DNA from: Actinoplanes sp. NBRC 103695
GTDB lineage: Bacteria > Actinomycetota > Actinomycetes > Mycobacteriales > Micromonosporaceae
Reading direction: 5' to 3'
NCBI RefSeq assembly: GCF_030269485.1
Contig: NZ_BSTL01000018.1
Coordinates: forward strand, 62,001-126,000
Length of the DNA: 64,000 bases
Both the position numbers and the translations under genes were made by a program. The notes under the pieces are model-generated. The model did not search any database and had not been told where the DNA came from. It saw only the letters and a program-made list of their open reading frames with translations. This document shows positions 25,578 to 33,965 of the stretch, in pieces (the first letter of the stretch is position 1; each line of letters opens with the position of its first letter).

Positions 25578-27490
25578 CGGCGTCCCTGCCCGAGTGGCTG
25601 CGCCCGGCCACGACCGGCCCGGCCATCGAGCGCACCGTGCGGGTGGCGTTCCTGGGCCGGACTTCCACCGACGAGCAGCAGGACCCGACGCTGTCGATCC
25701 CCCGGCAGTTGACCAACAGCGAGCGAGCCCTACTGCCCGGCATGGTCATCGTCGCCCGGTTCTACGACGTCGAGTCCTCCCGCAAGGAACTCGACCAGCG
25801 CGGCCGGAGCACCGCGTGGAAGAAATTCGACATCGGCATCCCCCGCGACGGCGGCCTCGGCGATCTGCTGGCCGAGGCGACCTCACCAGACCGCCGGTTC
25901 GACGTGGTGATCTGCGAATCGATCGACCGCATCGCCCGGTGGACTCACCAGGGCACCAAGATCGAGCACGACCTGGAACTGGCCGGTGTGCCGCTGCTGG
26001 CCGCCGACGAGCCGATCATCCTCAACGGCCAGTCCAACGGCCGCAAGCGCAAGCGCGCCAGTCAGGTACTCCTGCGCCGCACCAAACAGGGTGTCGCCGA
26101 GTGGTACATCCTCGAAATGCTCGAAAAGAGCTGGGACGGCTTCGAGGTCCACACCGGGCAGGGCTGGAACATCGGCAAACCGCCCTACGGCTACGAGGCG
26201 GAGAAGCACCGCCACCCGGTACCCGCCAAGCGGGCGCAGGGCAAGCACAAGACCAAGTTGAGCATCGACCCCGTACGCGGCCCGGTCGTCGTACAGATCT
26301 ACACCTGGCGGGTCGACGAGAAGCTCGCCTACCGCGCCATCGCCGAACGCCTCAACACGGACCTCGACCGGTATCCGCCGCCGCAGCCAGTGGACCCAGA
26401 ACGGGCCGTCGGACGATGGACCGGCTCCGCAGTCCGGGAGATCTTGTTCAACCCGAAGTACACCGGACACATGGTCTGGAACCGCCGGTCCACCAAAGAC
26501 AAGCTCCACCCCGGCAAGACCAACAGCCGCGAAGAGTGGATCGTGTCCGACACCCCGACCCACCCCGCGATCATCTCCGTCGAACTGTTCAGCTCAGCCC
26601 AAGAGATCGCCAAGTACCGACGCCGCTCCCGATCCGAGACATCGGGCACCAACCGCCACCGGCAGACCCGCGTGAGCTACCCCCTCCGGTCCCACGTTCT
26701 ATGCGAGTTGTGCGGCGGCCGACGCATGCACGGCAAGTGCAATCACGCGAAGACGCCTTACTACTACTGCCAGCCCCGCGAACGCGATCGGCCCGAGGGA
26801 CACCCGGCCACCATTTGGCTGCGCGAGGACGAACTCCTCGACGGTCTAGCCACCTTCTTCAACCGGCACCTCCTCGGCCCCGACCGGCTCAGCCTGGTCA
26901 ACAGCAGCATCGACGCCAAAACTGTCCGCCTCGCCGAGAACCACAACCAACGGATCTTGGCCGTCCGCCGCGCGGTCGGGGACGTACAGCAGCGCCTGGA
27001 ACGACTGACGACCGTCTTGGAAGAACGAGACGACCCCGACGGAACCGTCTTCAGCCGCATCCAAGCCCGCCTGGCCGACCTCGAAGGCCAACTACGCGAA
27101 CGCACCGCCGAGCTGACTTATCTCGAAGAGTCCGCGCCTCCGGACCCCGTCGGACAGGTTGACCTGCTGGCACACCTACCCGAGATCGAGATCAACTTCT
27201 TCTCGCTTCCCGACGACCGACTCCGCCGGCTACTCGACGCGTTCGCCGTCCAGATCAGCTACGACAAGCTTGCGCATCGAGCTACCTACCGGGCACGGGT
27301 CAGCGGACACCTGATCCCGCAAGCGTCGCAGATGATCATGACAAGCGCCCGCGAATCCCACCCCAAACGCCAACCGGCCGGTGGCCCCGTCGTTGACGGG
27401 GCCACCGGCCGATCCCTGCACAGTTCTGTGACATGCCCTGCCGGGGGCACGACAGCTCACCAGAACTTTCGGGCCACTGACCAGCGATAG
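25574..27490 (+). CDS. int: Large serine integrase/recombinase
   Basis: 638 residues from ATG 25574 (AGGAG upstream; a TTG 6 nt earlier is less likely). Catalytic domain: VRVAFLGRTSTDEQQDPTLS with the nucleophile Ser near residue 29, FYDVESSRKELDQRG, and FDVVICESIDRIAR. Recombinase domain: REILFNPKYTGHMVWNRR near residue 290. Zinc ribbon: CELCGGRRMHGKC...YYYC around 380-400. A coiled-coil follows (about 455-520). Large serine integrases insert elements at specific attB sites using a directionality factor. The last 35 or so residues lie across a terminator-like hairpin and may be a non-native tail. Confidence 0.93.
   Translation: MTASLPEWLRPATTGPAIERTVRVAFLGRTSTDEQQDPTLSIPRQLTNSERALLPGMVIVARFYDVESSRKELDQRGRSTAWKKFDIGIPRDGGLGDLLAEATSPDRRFDVVICESIDRIARWTHQGTKIEHDLELAGVPLLAADEPIILNGQSNGRKRKRASQVLLRRTKQGVAEWYILEMLEKSWDGFEVHTGQGWNIGKPPYGYEAEKHRHPVPAKRAQGKHKTKLSIDPVRGPVVVQIYTWRVDEKLAYRAIAERLNTDLDRYPPPQPVDPERAVGRWTGSAVREILFNPKYTGHMVWNRRSTKDKLHPGKTNSREEWIVSDTPTHPAIISVELFSSAQEIAKYRRRSRSETSGTNRHRQTRVSYPLRSHVLCELCGGRRMHGKCNHAKTPYYYCQPRERDRPEGHPATIWLREDELLDGLATFFNRHLLGPDRLSLVNSSIDAKTVRLAENHNQRILAVRRAVGDVQQRLERLTTVLEERDDPDGTVFSRIQARLADLEGQLRERTAELTYLEESAPPDPVGQVDLLAHLPEIEINFFSLPDDRLRRLLDAFAVQISYDKLAHRATYRARVSGHLIPQASQMIMTSARESHPKRQPAGGPVVDGATGRSLHSSVTCPAGGTTAHQNFRATDQR
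27375..27411 (+). terminator. 17-bp perfect hairpin inside the integrase 3' end
   Basis: Arms 27375-27391 and 27395-27411 pair perfectly around a GTT loop. It lies about 80 nt before the integrase stop, so transcription or translation must pass through it. No T-tract follows. It looks like a bidirectional GC terminator but is also a candidate recombination or end structure. Confidence 0.5.
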
Positions 27491-27655
27491 CGCGGTTGGT
27501 GGCCTTTTCCACGCCCGGCCGTTCCGACCCCCACGGCGGTCTGAACCGAGGACGTACCGAAGTCACCGAGGCCTCGCGCTGACGCGTCAGCGCGGCTGCC
27601 ATGATCTTGGTTCGCAAGGATCAGGTCTCGGGCATCCGTGCCGAATAGCTGAGAC
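27491..27655. other. Element/chromosome junction region with 20-bp palindrome
   Basis: 165 nt between the integrase stop and the GGDEF gene. It holds a perfect 20-bp palindrome CGCGCTGACGCGTCAGCGCG at 27575-27594 and an imperfect inverted repeat at 27602-27623. One of these may belong to the attachment site or to the control of the GGDEF gene; the crossover cannot be placed without the other element end. Confidence 0.4.
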
Positions 27656-29179
27656 ATGCCGCTGCCCGTTCCCGCCGACTCCCACGGGGTGTTGTTCGGG
27701 TACGCGCTGGAGGTGCACAACCTCACCACGAACGGGCGGCACTATGAAGCGCTGCTGCTCGGTGACCGGGTCGAGGCGGTGCTCCTCGGCCTGGGCGACC
27801 GTTCGGCCTACCTGATCGCCCGCCAGGCCCGGATGTACGCGCTGCTGGGGCTGGGGAGGTTCGACGAGGCGCTGGCGATCAGCGAGGAGCTGGCCGCCGC
27901 CCGGCGCCTCTCGGGGCCCCGGGGCAACCTGGTGAAGATCCTGGCCGACCAGGCCTGCATCTACATCCGGCTGGGCCGCACCGACGAAGGGCTGCAGCTG
28001 CTGGCCCGCGCCACCACCGAACTGGATCTCCTGCCGCGCCACGGCCGATACTTCTCCGCGCTCTGCTCGGTCAGCGACGCCGCGCAGACCGCCGAACTCT
28101 ACGAGCTGGCCGACCAGTGTGCCCGGGACTCCGCCGCCGACCCTGTTTTCCAGGCAAGCCTGCGGCTGATCCACGCCGAAACCTTGCTGGAGTGGGGCAT
28201 ACGGCTGCAACAGGTGGGCGCCGTCAGCGAGGCCCGGGCACGGCTCACCCGCAGCGTCGCCCTCGCCAGGCAGCATCTGATCGACGAGCCGGACACCCCG
28301 GCGGGTGTGGGACTGCTCGCCGCCGGCCTGGCGCGGACCGGTGAGCCCGACGAGGCGGTCCGGCTGGCCGAGGAGCATCTGCTGCCGCTCCGGGCGCAGG
28401 GGTTGCGGCACGAGGCGCGGTTGCTGCACCTGGCGTACGGCTCGGCGCTGCACGTGCTGGGCGATCTGCGCGGGGCATACCGCGAGATGATCGCGGCGAT
28501 GGAGCTCTCCGAGCACACCGGCCATCGCCTGATCATCCGTTTCGAGCTGGCCCGGGTCGCCGCCGCGATGGACCCGGGGGAGGCGACCCAGACGATGCTG
28601 GACACCTTGCGGGAGCAGGTGGCCCTGTTGTGGCGGCAGCGCCTCGACCGGCGGCAGATGCTGCGACAGGCCCAGCGGCGTGCCGAGCTGGAGGCGGCCC
28701 GGGACCAGGCCGAGGGCGTCGCGATCTCGGACGCCCTGACCGGGCTGGGCAACCGGCGCGCCTTCGACGCCTGGATGGGCCGGGCCGGCGGCGGCACCTC
28801 GCTGATCCTGGTCGACGTGGACAAATTCAAGGACATCAACGACACCTTTTCGCACGGCGTCGGCGATCGGGTGCTGCGCGCGGTAGCCGACGTGCTGCGC
28901 GCGCACTGCCGGGAGGGCGACGTGCCGGTTCGCTTCGGCGGGGACGAGTTCGCCGTCTTTCTCGACGCCGACCTCAGCACGGCGGCCTCGATCGCCCATC
29001 GGATCCGCGCGGCGGTCAACAGCTACGACTGGGACGGCCTGATGCCTGGCCTGCGGGTGACGGTGAGCATGGGGGCGGCCGCGTACGCCGAGGGGATGAG
29101 CGGCCCGGATCTGTTCGACCACGCCGACCGGCGGCTCTACGCGGCCAAGCACCAGGGCCGGGACCTCGTCGTCGCCTGA
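27656..29179 (+). CDS. TPR-domain diguanylate cyclase (GGDEF)
   Basis: 507 residues. The N-terminal 340 are helical repeats of TPR type (ARQARMYALLGLGRFDEAL, KILADQACIYIRLGRTDEGL, LLEWGIRLQQVGAVSEARA). A coiled segment (RQAQRRAELEAARDQAEG) leads to the GGDEF domain: ALTGLGNRRAFDAWM, ILVDVDKFKDINDTFSHGVG and the active-site RFGGDEFAVF. RxxD (REGD) lies five residues before GGDEF, matching the inhibitory I-site. It should make cyclic di-GMP in the cytosol from GTP, with product feedback. No EAL domain is present. The first gene right of the element appears intact. Confidence 0.9.
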   Translation: MPLPVPADSHGVLFGYALEVHNLTTNGRHYEALLLGDRVEAVLLGLGDRSAYLIARQARMYALLGLGRFDEALAISEELAAARRLSGPRGNLVKILADQACIYIRLGRTDEGLQLLARATTELDLLPRHGRYFSALCSVSDAAQTAELYELADQCARDSAADPVFQASLRLIHAETLLEWGIRLQQVGAVSEARARLTRSVALARQHLIDEPDTPAGVGLLAAGLARTGEPDEAVRLAEEHLLPLRAQGLRHEARLLHLAYGSALHVLGDLRGAYREMIAAMELSEHTGHRLIIRFELARVAAAMDPGEATQTMLDTLREQVALLWRQRLDRRQMLRQAQRRAELEAARDQAEGVAISDALTGLGNRRAFDAWMGRAGGGTSLILVDVDKFKDINDTFSHGVGDRVLRAVADVLRAHCREGDVPVRFGGDEFAVFLDADLSTAASIAHRIRAAVNSYDWDGLMPGLRVTVSMGAAAYAEGMSGPDLFDHADRRLYAAKHQGRDLVVA

Positions 29180-29211
29180 ACGGGCCCGCGGCACCGGCGA
29201 CGGGTGCGGGA

Positions 29212-31206
29212 TCAGAGGGTGGTGCGGTGGATGTGGTTGTCGATGCCGCGCAGGACCAGCGTGGCGCTGCCGGACACGCCGGGCTCGGCGCCCACGGGGC
29301 CCTGGATCTCGTCGGTGGCGAACTCGGAACGCGGGAACCAGCCACCCCACGCTCCGCCGACGTGGTTGTTCTGCCAGAGCCTGCGGTCGGCCGCCACCGC
29401 GAAGAGGTAGATCCGGCCCTCGGTGGTCACCGCGGTCGGGCTGGTGTTCAGGGTGCCGCCCAGGTTCTGCCACGAGGACCAGGTCCCGCCGGTCAGGACT
29501 CGGTCCCAGATCTCGTCGGTGGGCGACCGCACCGACACGTGGATCGCGCCGGCGCCGTCGATCGATGCCGTGGGGCTGTCCTGGATCGGGCCGTCGTACG
29601 GCGCTCCGAGAGACGTCCAGCCGGGGCGGGTACCCCGGGACTTGACCTGGCCGTCCGCGGATCGGGCGAAGAGCGTCCACGAGGTCGGCGAGGCGAACGC
29701 CACCGACGGCGAAGAGGTCAGGGCGCCGCCCAGGTCGGCCCAGGTCCGCCGGCGGCCATTCACGAGCGTGAGCTGCCAGGCGCGGTTGTCCCGGCCACGG
29801 ACGAAGACGTCGATGCGGCCGCCGGCCGACGCGTACGCCGCGGGCCGGCCCTGGATCTTGCGGCCCAGGCCCCGCCAGGCGCCGTCGACGTACTCCTGGA
29901 GCACACCGTCGGCGCCTCGGGTGAAGACGTGGCCGCCCGCCACCGACGGCGAATCGGTGCCGGCGGCGCCCAGGTCGTCGCCTCGGACCTGGTCGGTGCC
30001 GGTCAGCTTCAGCATCGCGGTGCCGTGCGCCGGCACCTCGATCGTGTACGAGCCGGTGAACTCGCCGAGAGAAGACCGACTCCACAGGTCGCGCACCTGC
30101 ACCGGGCCGGTCAGGGCCACGTCGGCGAACGTCACCGTGATCCGGCGGGCGGTGTCGCCCCGGTTGAGCAGGGCGACCGCGCGCCGGCCCGTACCCGACA
30201 AGGTTTTGCTCCAGACGTCACCAGCGACCTTCACGCCCTGCCGGACCAGCGGGTCCTGGTCGACCGCGATGATCTCGGGGTTGCGCAGCGCCTCGAGCAT
30301 GGGCGCGGGCAGCCCGCGCGGGTCCGAACCGATGATCAGCGGCGACGCCATGATCGCCCACATGCCCAGCTGGGTGCGCGACTCCTCGAAGGTGAGCTCG
30401 CCGGGGCGCATCGGCAGCAGGTAGTCGGGGTCGTTGAAGTGGCCGGGCGACGTGGCCGCGGGGTGGTAGGCGTTGACGTCCATGTTGCGCAGCACCCAGT
30501 CCCACTGCCACCGCGGCTCGGAGGTGACCAGGCCGACATCCGTGTAGGTACGCCACGAGTCGGCGATCTCCGGCGCGTACGTGTAGCTCCAGGTGGACAA
30601 CTGCTGCGGCGTGTAGGGACCGCCGCCCCAGTCGCTGCTCACCGGATTGCAGATGTTGAAGATCATCGGCCGGGGTGACCTCGTGACCTCGGCGGCCAGC
30701 GCGCGGAACGTCGTCTCCGGGTCCATGCCGGACGCCCGGCCGCACAGCCAGTCGGCCTTCAGCGCGTCGAAGCCCCAGCGGGCGAAGAGCCGCACGTCGT
30801 TGCGGTAGTGGCCGTAGGAACCGAGGCCGCACTGGCCCTCGAGGTACGGGCCCGCGTCGGTGTAGATGCCGGCCTGGAAGCCGCGGTCGTGCAGGTACTT
30901 CGTCAGCGCCGGCATGCCGGACGGGAAACGTGCGGGGTCGGCCACCAGGTCGCCGCGGGCGTTGCGCGGGGTCGGCGCGGCCCAGTTGCCGTCGATCCAG
31001 ATGATCTTGTAGCCGGCTTCGCGCAGGCCGTTCGCGGCCATGAAGTCGGCGATGCTCTTGACCTCGGTCTCGGTCGGGTCGCCGCCGAGCCCGAAGTAGG
31101 TGTTCCACCCCATGTAGGGGGTCGGGCCGGGTGCGGCCGAGGCGGCTTCGGGAAGCGGGATCAACACCAGGAGCAGGGAGAGAGCAAGGGTACGGAGGAT
31201 GCGCAC
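29212..31206 (-). CDS. Secreted GH27 alpha-galactosidase
   Basis: 664 residues from GTG 31206, with AGGAG 6 nt upstream and only 2 nt after the aldolase stop. A Sec signal peptide (about 1-25, LALSLLLVLIPLPEAASA) precedes the GH27 barrel: TPYMGWNTYFGL, YKIIWIDGNWA, the nucleophile region WGFDALKADWLCG and the acid/base region PGHFNDPDYLLP, then IMASPLIIGSDPR. After a beta-sandwich (VALLNRGDTARRITVTF), the C-terminal 260 residues form repeats of beta-propeller or lectin type (SLGAPYDGPIQDSPTASIDG). It removes terminal alpha-galactose from polymers outside the cell. Cotranscribed with the galactonate genes. Confidence 0.9.
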   Translation of the reverse strand: MRILRTLALSLLLVLIPLPEAASAAPGPTPYMGWNTYFGLGGDPTETEVKSIADFMAANGLREAGYKIIWIDGNWAAPTPRNARGDLVADPARFPSGMPALTKYLHDRGFQAGIYTDAGPYLEGQCGLGSYGHYRNDVRLFARWGFDALKADWLCGRASGMDPETTFRALAAEVTRSPRPMIFNICNPVSSDWGGGPYTPQQLSTWSYTYAPEIADSWRTYTDVGLVTSEPRWQWDWVLRNMDVNAYHPAATSPGHFNDPDYLLPMRPGELTFEESRTQLGMWAIMASPLIIGSDPRGLPAPMLEALRNPEIIAVDQDPLVRQGVKVAGDVWSKTLSGTGRRAVALLNRGDTARRITVTFADVALTGPVQVRDLWSRSSLGEFTGSYTIEVPAHGTAMLKLTGTDQVRGDDLGAAGTDSPSVAGGHVFTRGADGVLQEYVDGAWRGLGRKIQGRPAAYASAGGRIDVFVRGRDNRAWQLTLVNGRRRTWADLGGALTSSPSVAFASPTSWTLFARSADGQVKSRGTRPGWTSLGAPYDGPIQDSPTASIDGAGAIHVSVRSPTDEIWDRVLTGGTWSSWQNLGGTLNTSPTAVTTEGRIYLFAVAADRRLWQNNHVGGAWGGWFPRSEFATDEIQGPVGAEPGVSGSATLVLRGIDNHIHRTTL

Positions 31207-31208
31207 GG

Positions 31209-31802
31209 TTACTCCTCGAGGAGGGAACGGACCTGATCGCGCTGGGCTTCGTCGGCCAGCGCGGCACCGAGCGCGACAACCCGCGCACCGGCGGCGTAAA
31301 AGGAGGGGGCGTCGGCGACGGTGAGGCCGCCGGTCGCCACGAACTCGACGTCGGGGAACGGGCCGAGCAGCCCGGAGATCCAGGCCGGTCCGAGCGCCTT
31401 CGCCGGGAACGCCTTGAGCCAGCGGCATCCGGCCAGCCACGCGTGCTGCACCTCGGTGGCGCTGCCCACGCCGGGCAGGTGCGGCATCCCGTTGGCCAGC
31501 GATGCCGCCAGCACAACGGGATCGAAGCCGGGGGCCACGGTGTACTGCGCGCCCGCATCGGCCGCCGCGCCCACCTGCTCGGGCGTGATCACCGTGCCGG
31601 CGCCGACCCGCAGGCCGCGTTCGGCGGCGGCGGTAACCGCTGCGCGCAAGCCGGCAATCGCGGCGGGGGTGCCGATCGGCACCTCGAGCACCGTGACACC
31701 GTTGTCCCACAAGCGATTGGCGACCGCGACGGTCTCGTCCGGCGGTAGGCCGCGCAGGATGGCCATGACCCGGGTCCGGCCGAGGATCTCGTCAAAGTTC
31801 AT
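31209..31802 (-). CDS. dgoA: 2-dehydro-3-deoxy-6-phosphogalactonate aldolase
   Basis: 197 residues, ATG 31802. Belongs to the KDPG/KDPGal aldolase family: MAILRGLPPDETVAVANRLW, the Glu of TVLEVPIGTP, VGAGTVITPEQVGAAADAG, and the Schiff-base Lys in CRWLKAFPAKALGP, then EFVATGGLTVADAPSFYAAG. It cleaves the 6-phospho-2-keto-3-deoxy sugar acid to pyruvate and glyceraldehyde 3-phosphate. Its neighbours (galactonate dehydratase, alpha-galactosidases) favour the galactonate branch over the gluconate (KDPG) one. No galactonate kinase is seen in the window. Confidence 0.88.
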   Translation of the reverse strand: MNFDEILGRTRVMAILRGLPPDETVAVANRLWDNGVTVLEVPIGTPAAIAGLRAAVTAAAERGLRVGAGTVITPEQVGAAADAGAQYTVAPGFDPVVLAASLANGMPHLPGVGSATEVQHAWLAGCRWLKAFPAKALGPAWISGLLGPFPDVEFVATGGLTVADAPSFYAAGARVVALGAALADEAQRDQVRSLLEE

Positions 31803-31844
31803 CGGTGATTTCTCCCAGTTCTGCGACGTCGCTGCCGACGTCGA

Positions 31845-32084
31845 TCACGACGTACCCACCGTCGGCCGCCACTCGCACAGGCCGGAGTCGCCGGCGGTGG
31901 CCGGGTCGCCGGTCCGGTCCCCTGACGGTCGCAGGCACTCCTCGACACCGCCCGCGTCCACAAAGGAGTCTCCCGGCCGCCCACGCGAGCGGGCCGGATC
32001 GGGGCGGTGCCACAGCCAGTCGCGGCCGGCCGCACGCAGCGAGGTCCAGCGTCCGCCCAGCGCGGGGTCGGTCGTCACGGTCAC
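31845..32084 (-). pseudogene. Remnant of aldose-1-epimerase (galactose mutarotase-like) gene
   Basis: 79 codons from GTG 32084, which overlaps the dehydratase stop as GTGA. The residues GGRWTSLRAAGRDWLWHRPD and GDSFVDAGGVEEC match the N-terminal part of mutarotase-like proteins (family length about 280-300). The frame breaks soon after GGVEEC. Another frame then shows GYVVIDVGSDVAELGEITDEL and overlaps the aldolase start. This looks like a gene that lost its middle and C-terminal part. The overlap with both neighbours suggests it was once a full member of the operon. Confidence 0.6.
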
Positions 32085-33229
32085 CATTCGCTGAACGACC
32101 CGTCGTCCTGCCGCCACACCGGGTTGCGCCACGTGTGACCCGCTTGGTCCGCGTGGCGTACCGCGGCCTCGTCGACCGTGATGCCGAGGCCGGGCGCGTC
32201 GGTGCGGGCGATGTGCCCGTCCACGATCTCCAGCGGCGCGCGGTCGGTCACGTAGTCGAGCAGGTCGGCGGTGCCGTGGTGATAGTGGATGCCGATGCTC
32301 TGTTCCTGGATCAGGAAGTTGGGCGTGGCGAAGGCGACCTGCAGGCTGGCGGCGAGCGCGATCGGGCCGAGCGGGCAGTGCGGGGCGAAGAGCGCGCCGT
32401 ACGTCTCGGCGAGCGACGCGATCCGGCGTACCTCGGAGATGCCACCGGCGTGCGACAGGTCCGGCTGCACCACGCTGACCCCGGCCTGGAGGGCGGGCAG
32501 GAAACCGGCACGGTCGTACAGCCGCTCGCCGGTCGCGACCGGCACGGGCGTGCACCGCACCAGGTCGCCGAGCAGGTGGGTCTGCTCCGGGACCAGCGGC
32601 TCCTCGACCAGCATCGGGCGCAGCGGCGCGACCGCGGGGAGGATCAGCCGCGCGGCCGGGAGGCTGGCCCGGCCGTGCAGGTCGATGGCCACGTCACGGT
32701 GGTCGCCGAGGGCGGCGCGGGCGGCGGCCACCCGCTCCACGATCCCGTTGATCTCGGCCACGGTGGGCACCGGGGAGAGCCGGCCGCTGGCGTTCATCTT
32801 GACCGCGGTCATGCCGGCCTCGACGTGCGCGGCGACCGCGTCGGTGATCTCGCCGGGCTCGTCGCCGCCGACCCAGGCGTACACCCGGGCGCGATCTCGG
32901 ACGGCGCCGCCGAGCAGGGCGTGCACCGGCGCGCCGTACGCCTTGCCGGCGATGTCCCACAACGCCTGGTCGATCCCGGCGACGGCGCTGGAGAGGATGG
33001 GCCCGCCGCGGTAGAAGCCGCCCTTGCTCAGCACCTGCCAGTGGTGCTCGATGCGCAGCGGGTCCTCGCCGATGAGGTATTCGGAGAGCACCTCGACGGC
33101 GGCCCGGACCACCTCGGCGCGCCCCTCGACCACCGGCTCGCCCCAGCCGACGAGACCGTCGTCCGTGCTCACCCGGCAGAACAGCCACCGGGGCGCCACG
33201 AGGAAGGTCTCAATTCTGTCGATCTTCAC
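32081..33229 (-). CDS. dgoD: D-galactonate dehydratase
   Basis: 382 residues from GTG 33229 (GGAGAGG upstream), the usual length for DgoD. Enolase-superfamily barrel. The metal/base residues of DgoD are recognisable: AIDLHGRASL (Asp and His two residues apart), LVEEPLVPEQ, ATGERLYDR, and the catalytic His in FAPHCPLGPIALAAS. The N-terminal capping domain begins VKIDRIETFLVAPRWLFCRV. It removes water from D-galactonate to give 2-keto-3-deoxygalactonate, in the cytosol. It overlaps the regulator gene by 20 nt. The DLH arrangement favours galactonate over other sugar acids. Confidence 0.9.
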   Translation of the reverse strand: MKIDRIETFLVAPRWLFCRVSTDDGLVGWGEPVVEGRAEVVRAAVEVLSEYLIGEDPLRIEHHWQVLSKGGFYRGGPILSSAVAGIDQALWDIAGKAYGAPVHALLGGAVRDRARVYAWVGGDEPGEITDAVAAHVEAGMTAVKMNASGRLSPVPTVAEINGIVERVAAARAALGDHRDVAIDLHGRASLPAARLILPAVAPLRPMLVEEPLVPEQTHLLGDLVRCTPVPVATGERLYDRAGFLPALQAGVSVVQPDLSHAGGISEVRRIASLAETYGALFAPHCPLGPIALAASLQVAFATPNFLIQEQSIGIHYHHGTADLLDYVTDRAPLEIVDGHIARTDAPGLGITVDEAAVRHADQAGHTWRNPVWRQDDGSFSEW

Positions 33230-33965
33230 GATGCGCCGTCCTCTCCAGCCGGGCCACGTCCTCGACGGCCTGTTCGAGCAGGCGGCCCATCGCGCGGGAA
33301 GCCTGCTCCGGCTGACGTCGCCGGATCGCGTCCAGCACGGCTCGGTGGCTGGGAACCGGATCCTGGGAACCGCCGGCCGCGCCGTGCACCATGCGGTCAC
33401 GTTCGGCGAGGCCGGTCTCGATCACCACCTCCATGCGCTGGACGAGCTCGTTGTGGGTGGCAGCCAGCAGCGCCCGATGGAACGCCAGGTCGGCGGCCAC
33501 CGCGGCGGCCGGGTCGGTTCCGGCGGCGGCCATGTCGGCCAGCGCCTGGTCCAGGGCGGCCAGGTCCTCGTCGGTGGCCCGCGCGGCGGCCAGGCTGGCG
33601 GCGCCCGGTTCGACGATGCCGCGCAGCTCGTGCAGGTCGTCGAAGAGCCCGGGGCGCTGCGCGCGGGTGAACTGCCAGCGCAGCACGTCGCTGTCCAGCA
33701 GGCTCCAGGCGGACCGCGGCCGGACGAAGGTGCCGCGCTTGGGCCGGGCGTCCACCAGGCCCTTGGCGGCGAGCACCCGCAGCGCCTCGCGCAGCACGGT
33801 CAGGCTCACGTCGAACTCGGACTGCAACGCGTTGAGGTCGAGCGTGCCGCCCTCCGGCAACGAGCCGTTGAGGATCCGCTGGGCCAGCACCTCGACGGTC
33901 TGGCCGTGCACGCCACGGGCCACGTACTGCTGCATCCGGTCCTGCCTCCCTGTAACGGCTTTCAT
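33210..33965 (-). CDS. dgoR: GntR/FadR-family regulator of the galactonate cluster
   Basis: 251 residues, ATG 33965, overlapping the SDR stop as ATGA. N-terminal winged helix of GntR type (VEVLAQRILNGSLPEGGTLD, NALQSEFDVSLTVLREALRV, KGLVDARPKRGTFV). C-terminal all-helical FCD ligand domain with a likely metal site (LRGIVEPGAASLAAAR, DLAFHRALLAATHNEL, SHRAVLDAIRRRQPEQA). By family and position it likely represses the divergent galactoside/galactonate genes and is released by galactonate or a derivative. The 17-bp near-palindrome at 34722-34738 is its candidate operator. Confidence 0.85.
   Translation of the reverse strand: MKAVTGRQDRMQQYVARGVHGQTVEVLAQRILNGSLPEGGTLDLNALQSEFDVSLTVLREALRVLAAKGLVDARPKRGTFVRPRSAWSLLDSDVLRWQFTRAQRPGLFDDLHELRGIVEPGAASLAAARATDEDLAALDQALADMAAAGTDPAAAVAADLAFHRALLAATHNELVQRMEVVIETGLAERDRMVHGAAGGSQDPVPSHRAVLDAIRRRQPEQASRAMGRLLEQAVEDVARLERTAHREDRQN

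Larger units (their letters stand above)
1..27600. mobile_element. Integrative conjugative element, right-hand part
   Basis: The block contains a type IV secretion set (VirB2-like pilin, VirB6/TrbL, PrgI, VirB4, VirD4/TraG ATPase, M23/transglycosylase hydrolase), a replication-relaxation protein, a DNA methyltransferase, DUF932 and DUF3560-like plasmid proteins, an iteron-bearing control region and a large serine integrase as the last gene on the right. Chromosome-like genes begin at 27656. Large serine integrases usually sit next to their attachment site, so the right end is inferred to lie in about 27411-27656. The left end is not in the window. It is not a classical FtsK/TraB-type actinomycete AICE, because it carries VirB4/VirD4-type ATPases. 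Confidence 0.85.

Noticed and set aside
27491..27655. tRNA gene as attachment site
   Set aside because: No cloverleaf or CCA-like end seen; serine integrases often use non-tRNA sites.
27587..30085. Long minus-strand frame opposite the GGDEF gene
   Set aside because: Low-complexity shadow; GGDEF motifs on the other strand are decisive.
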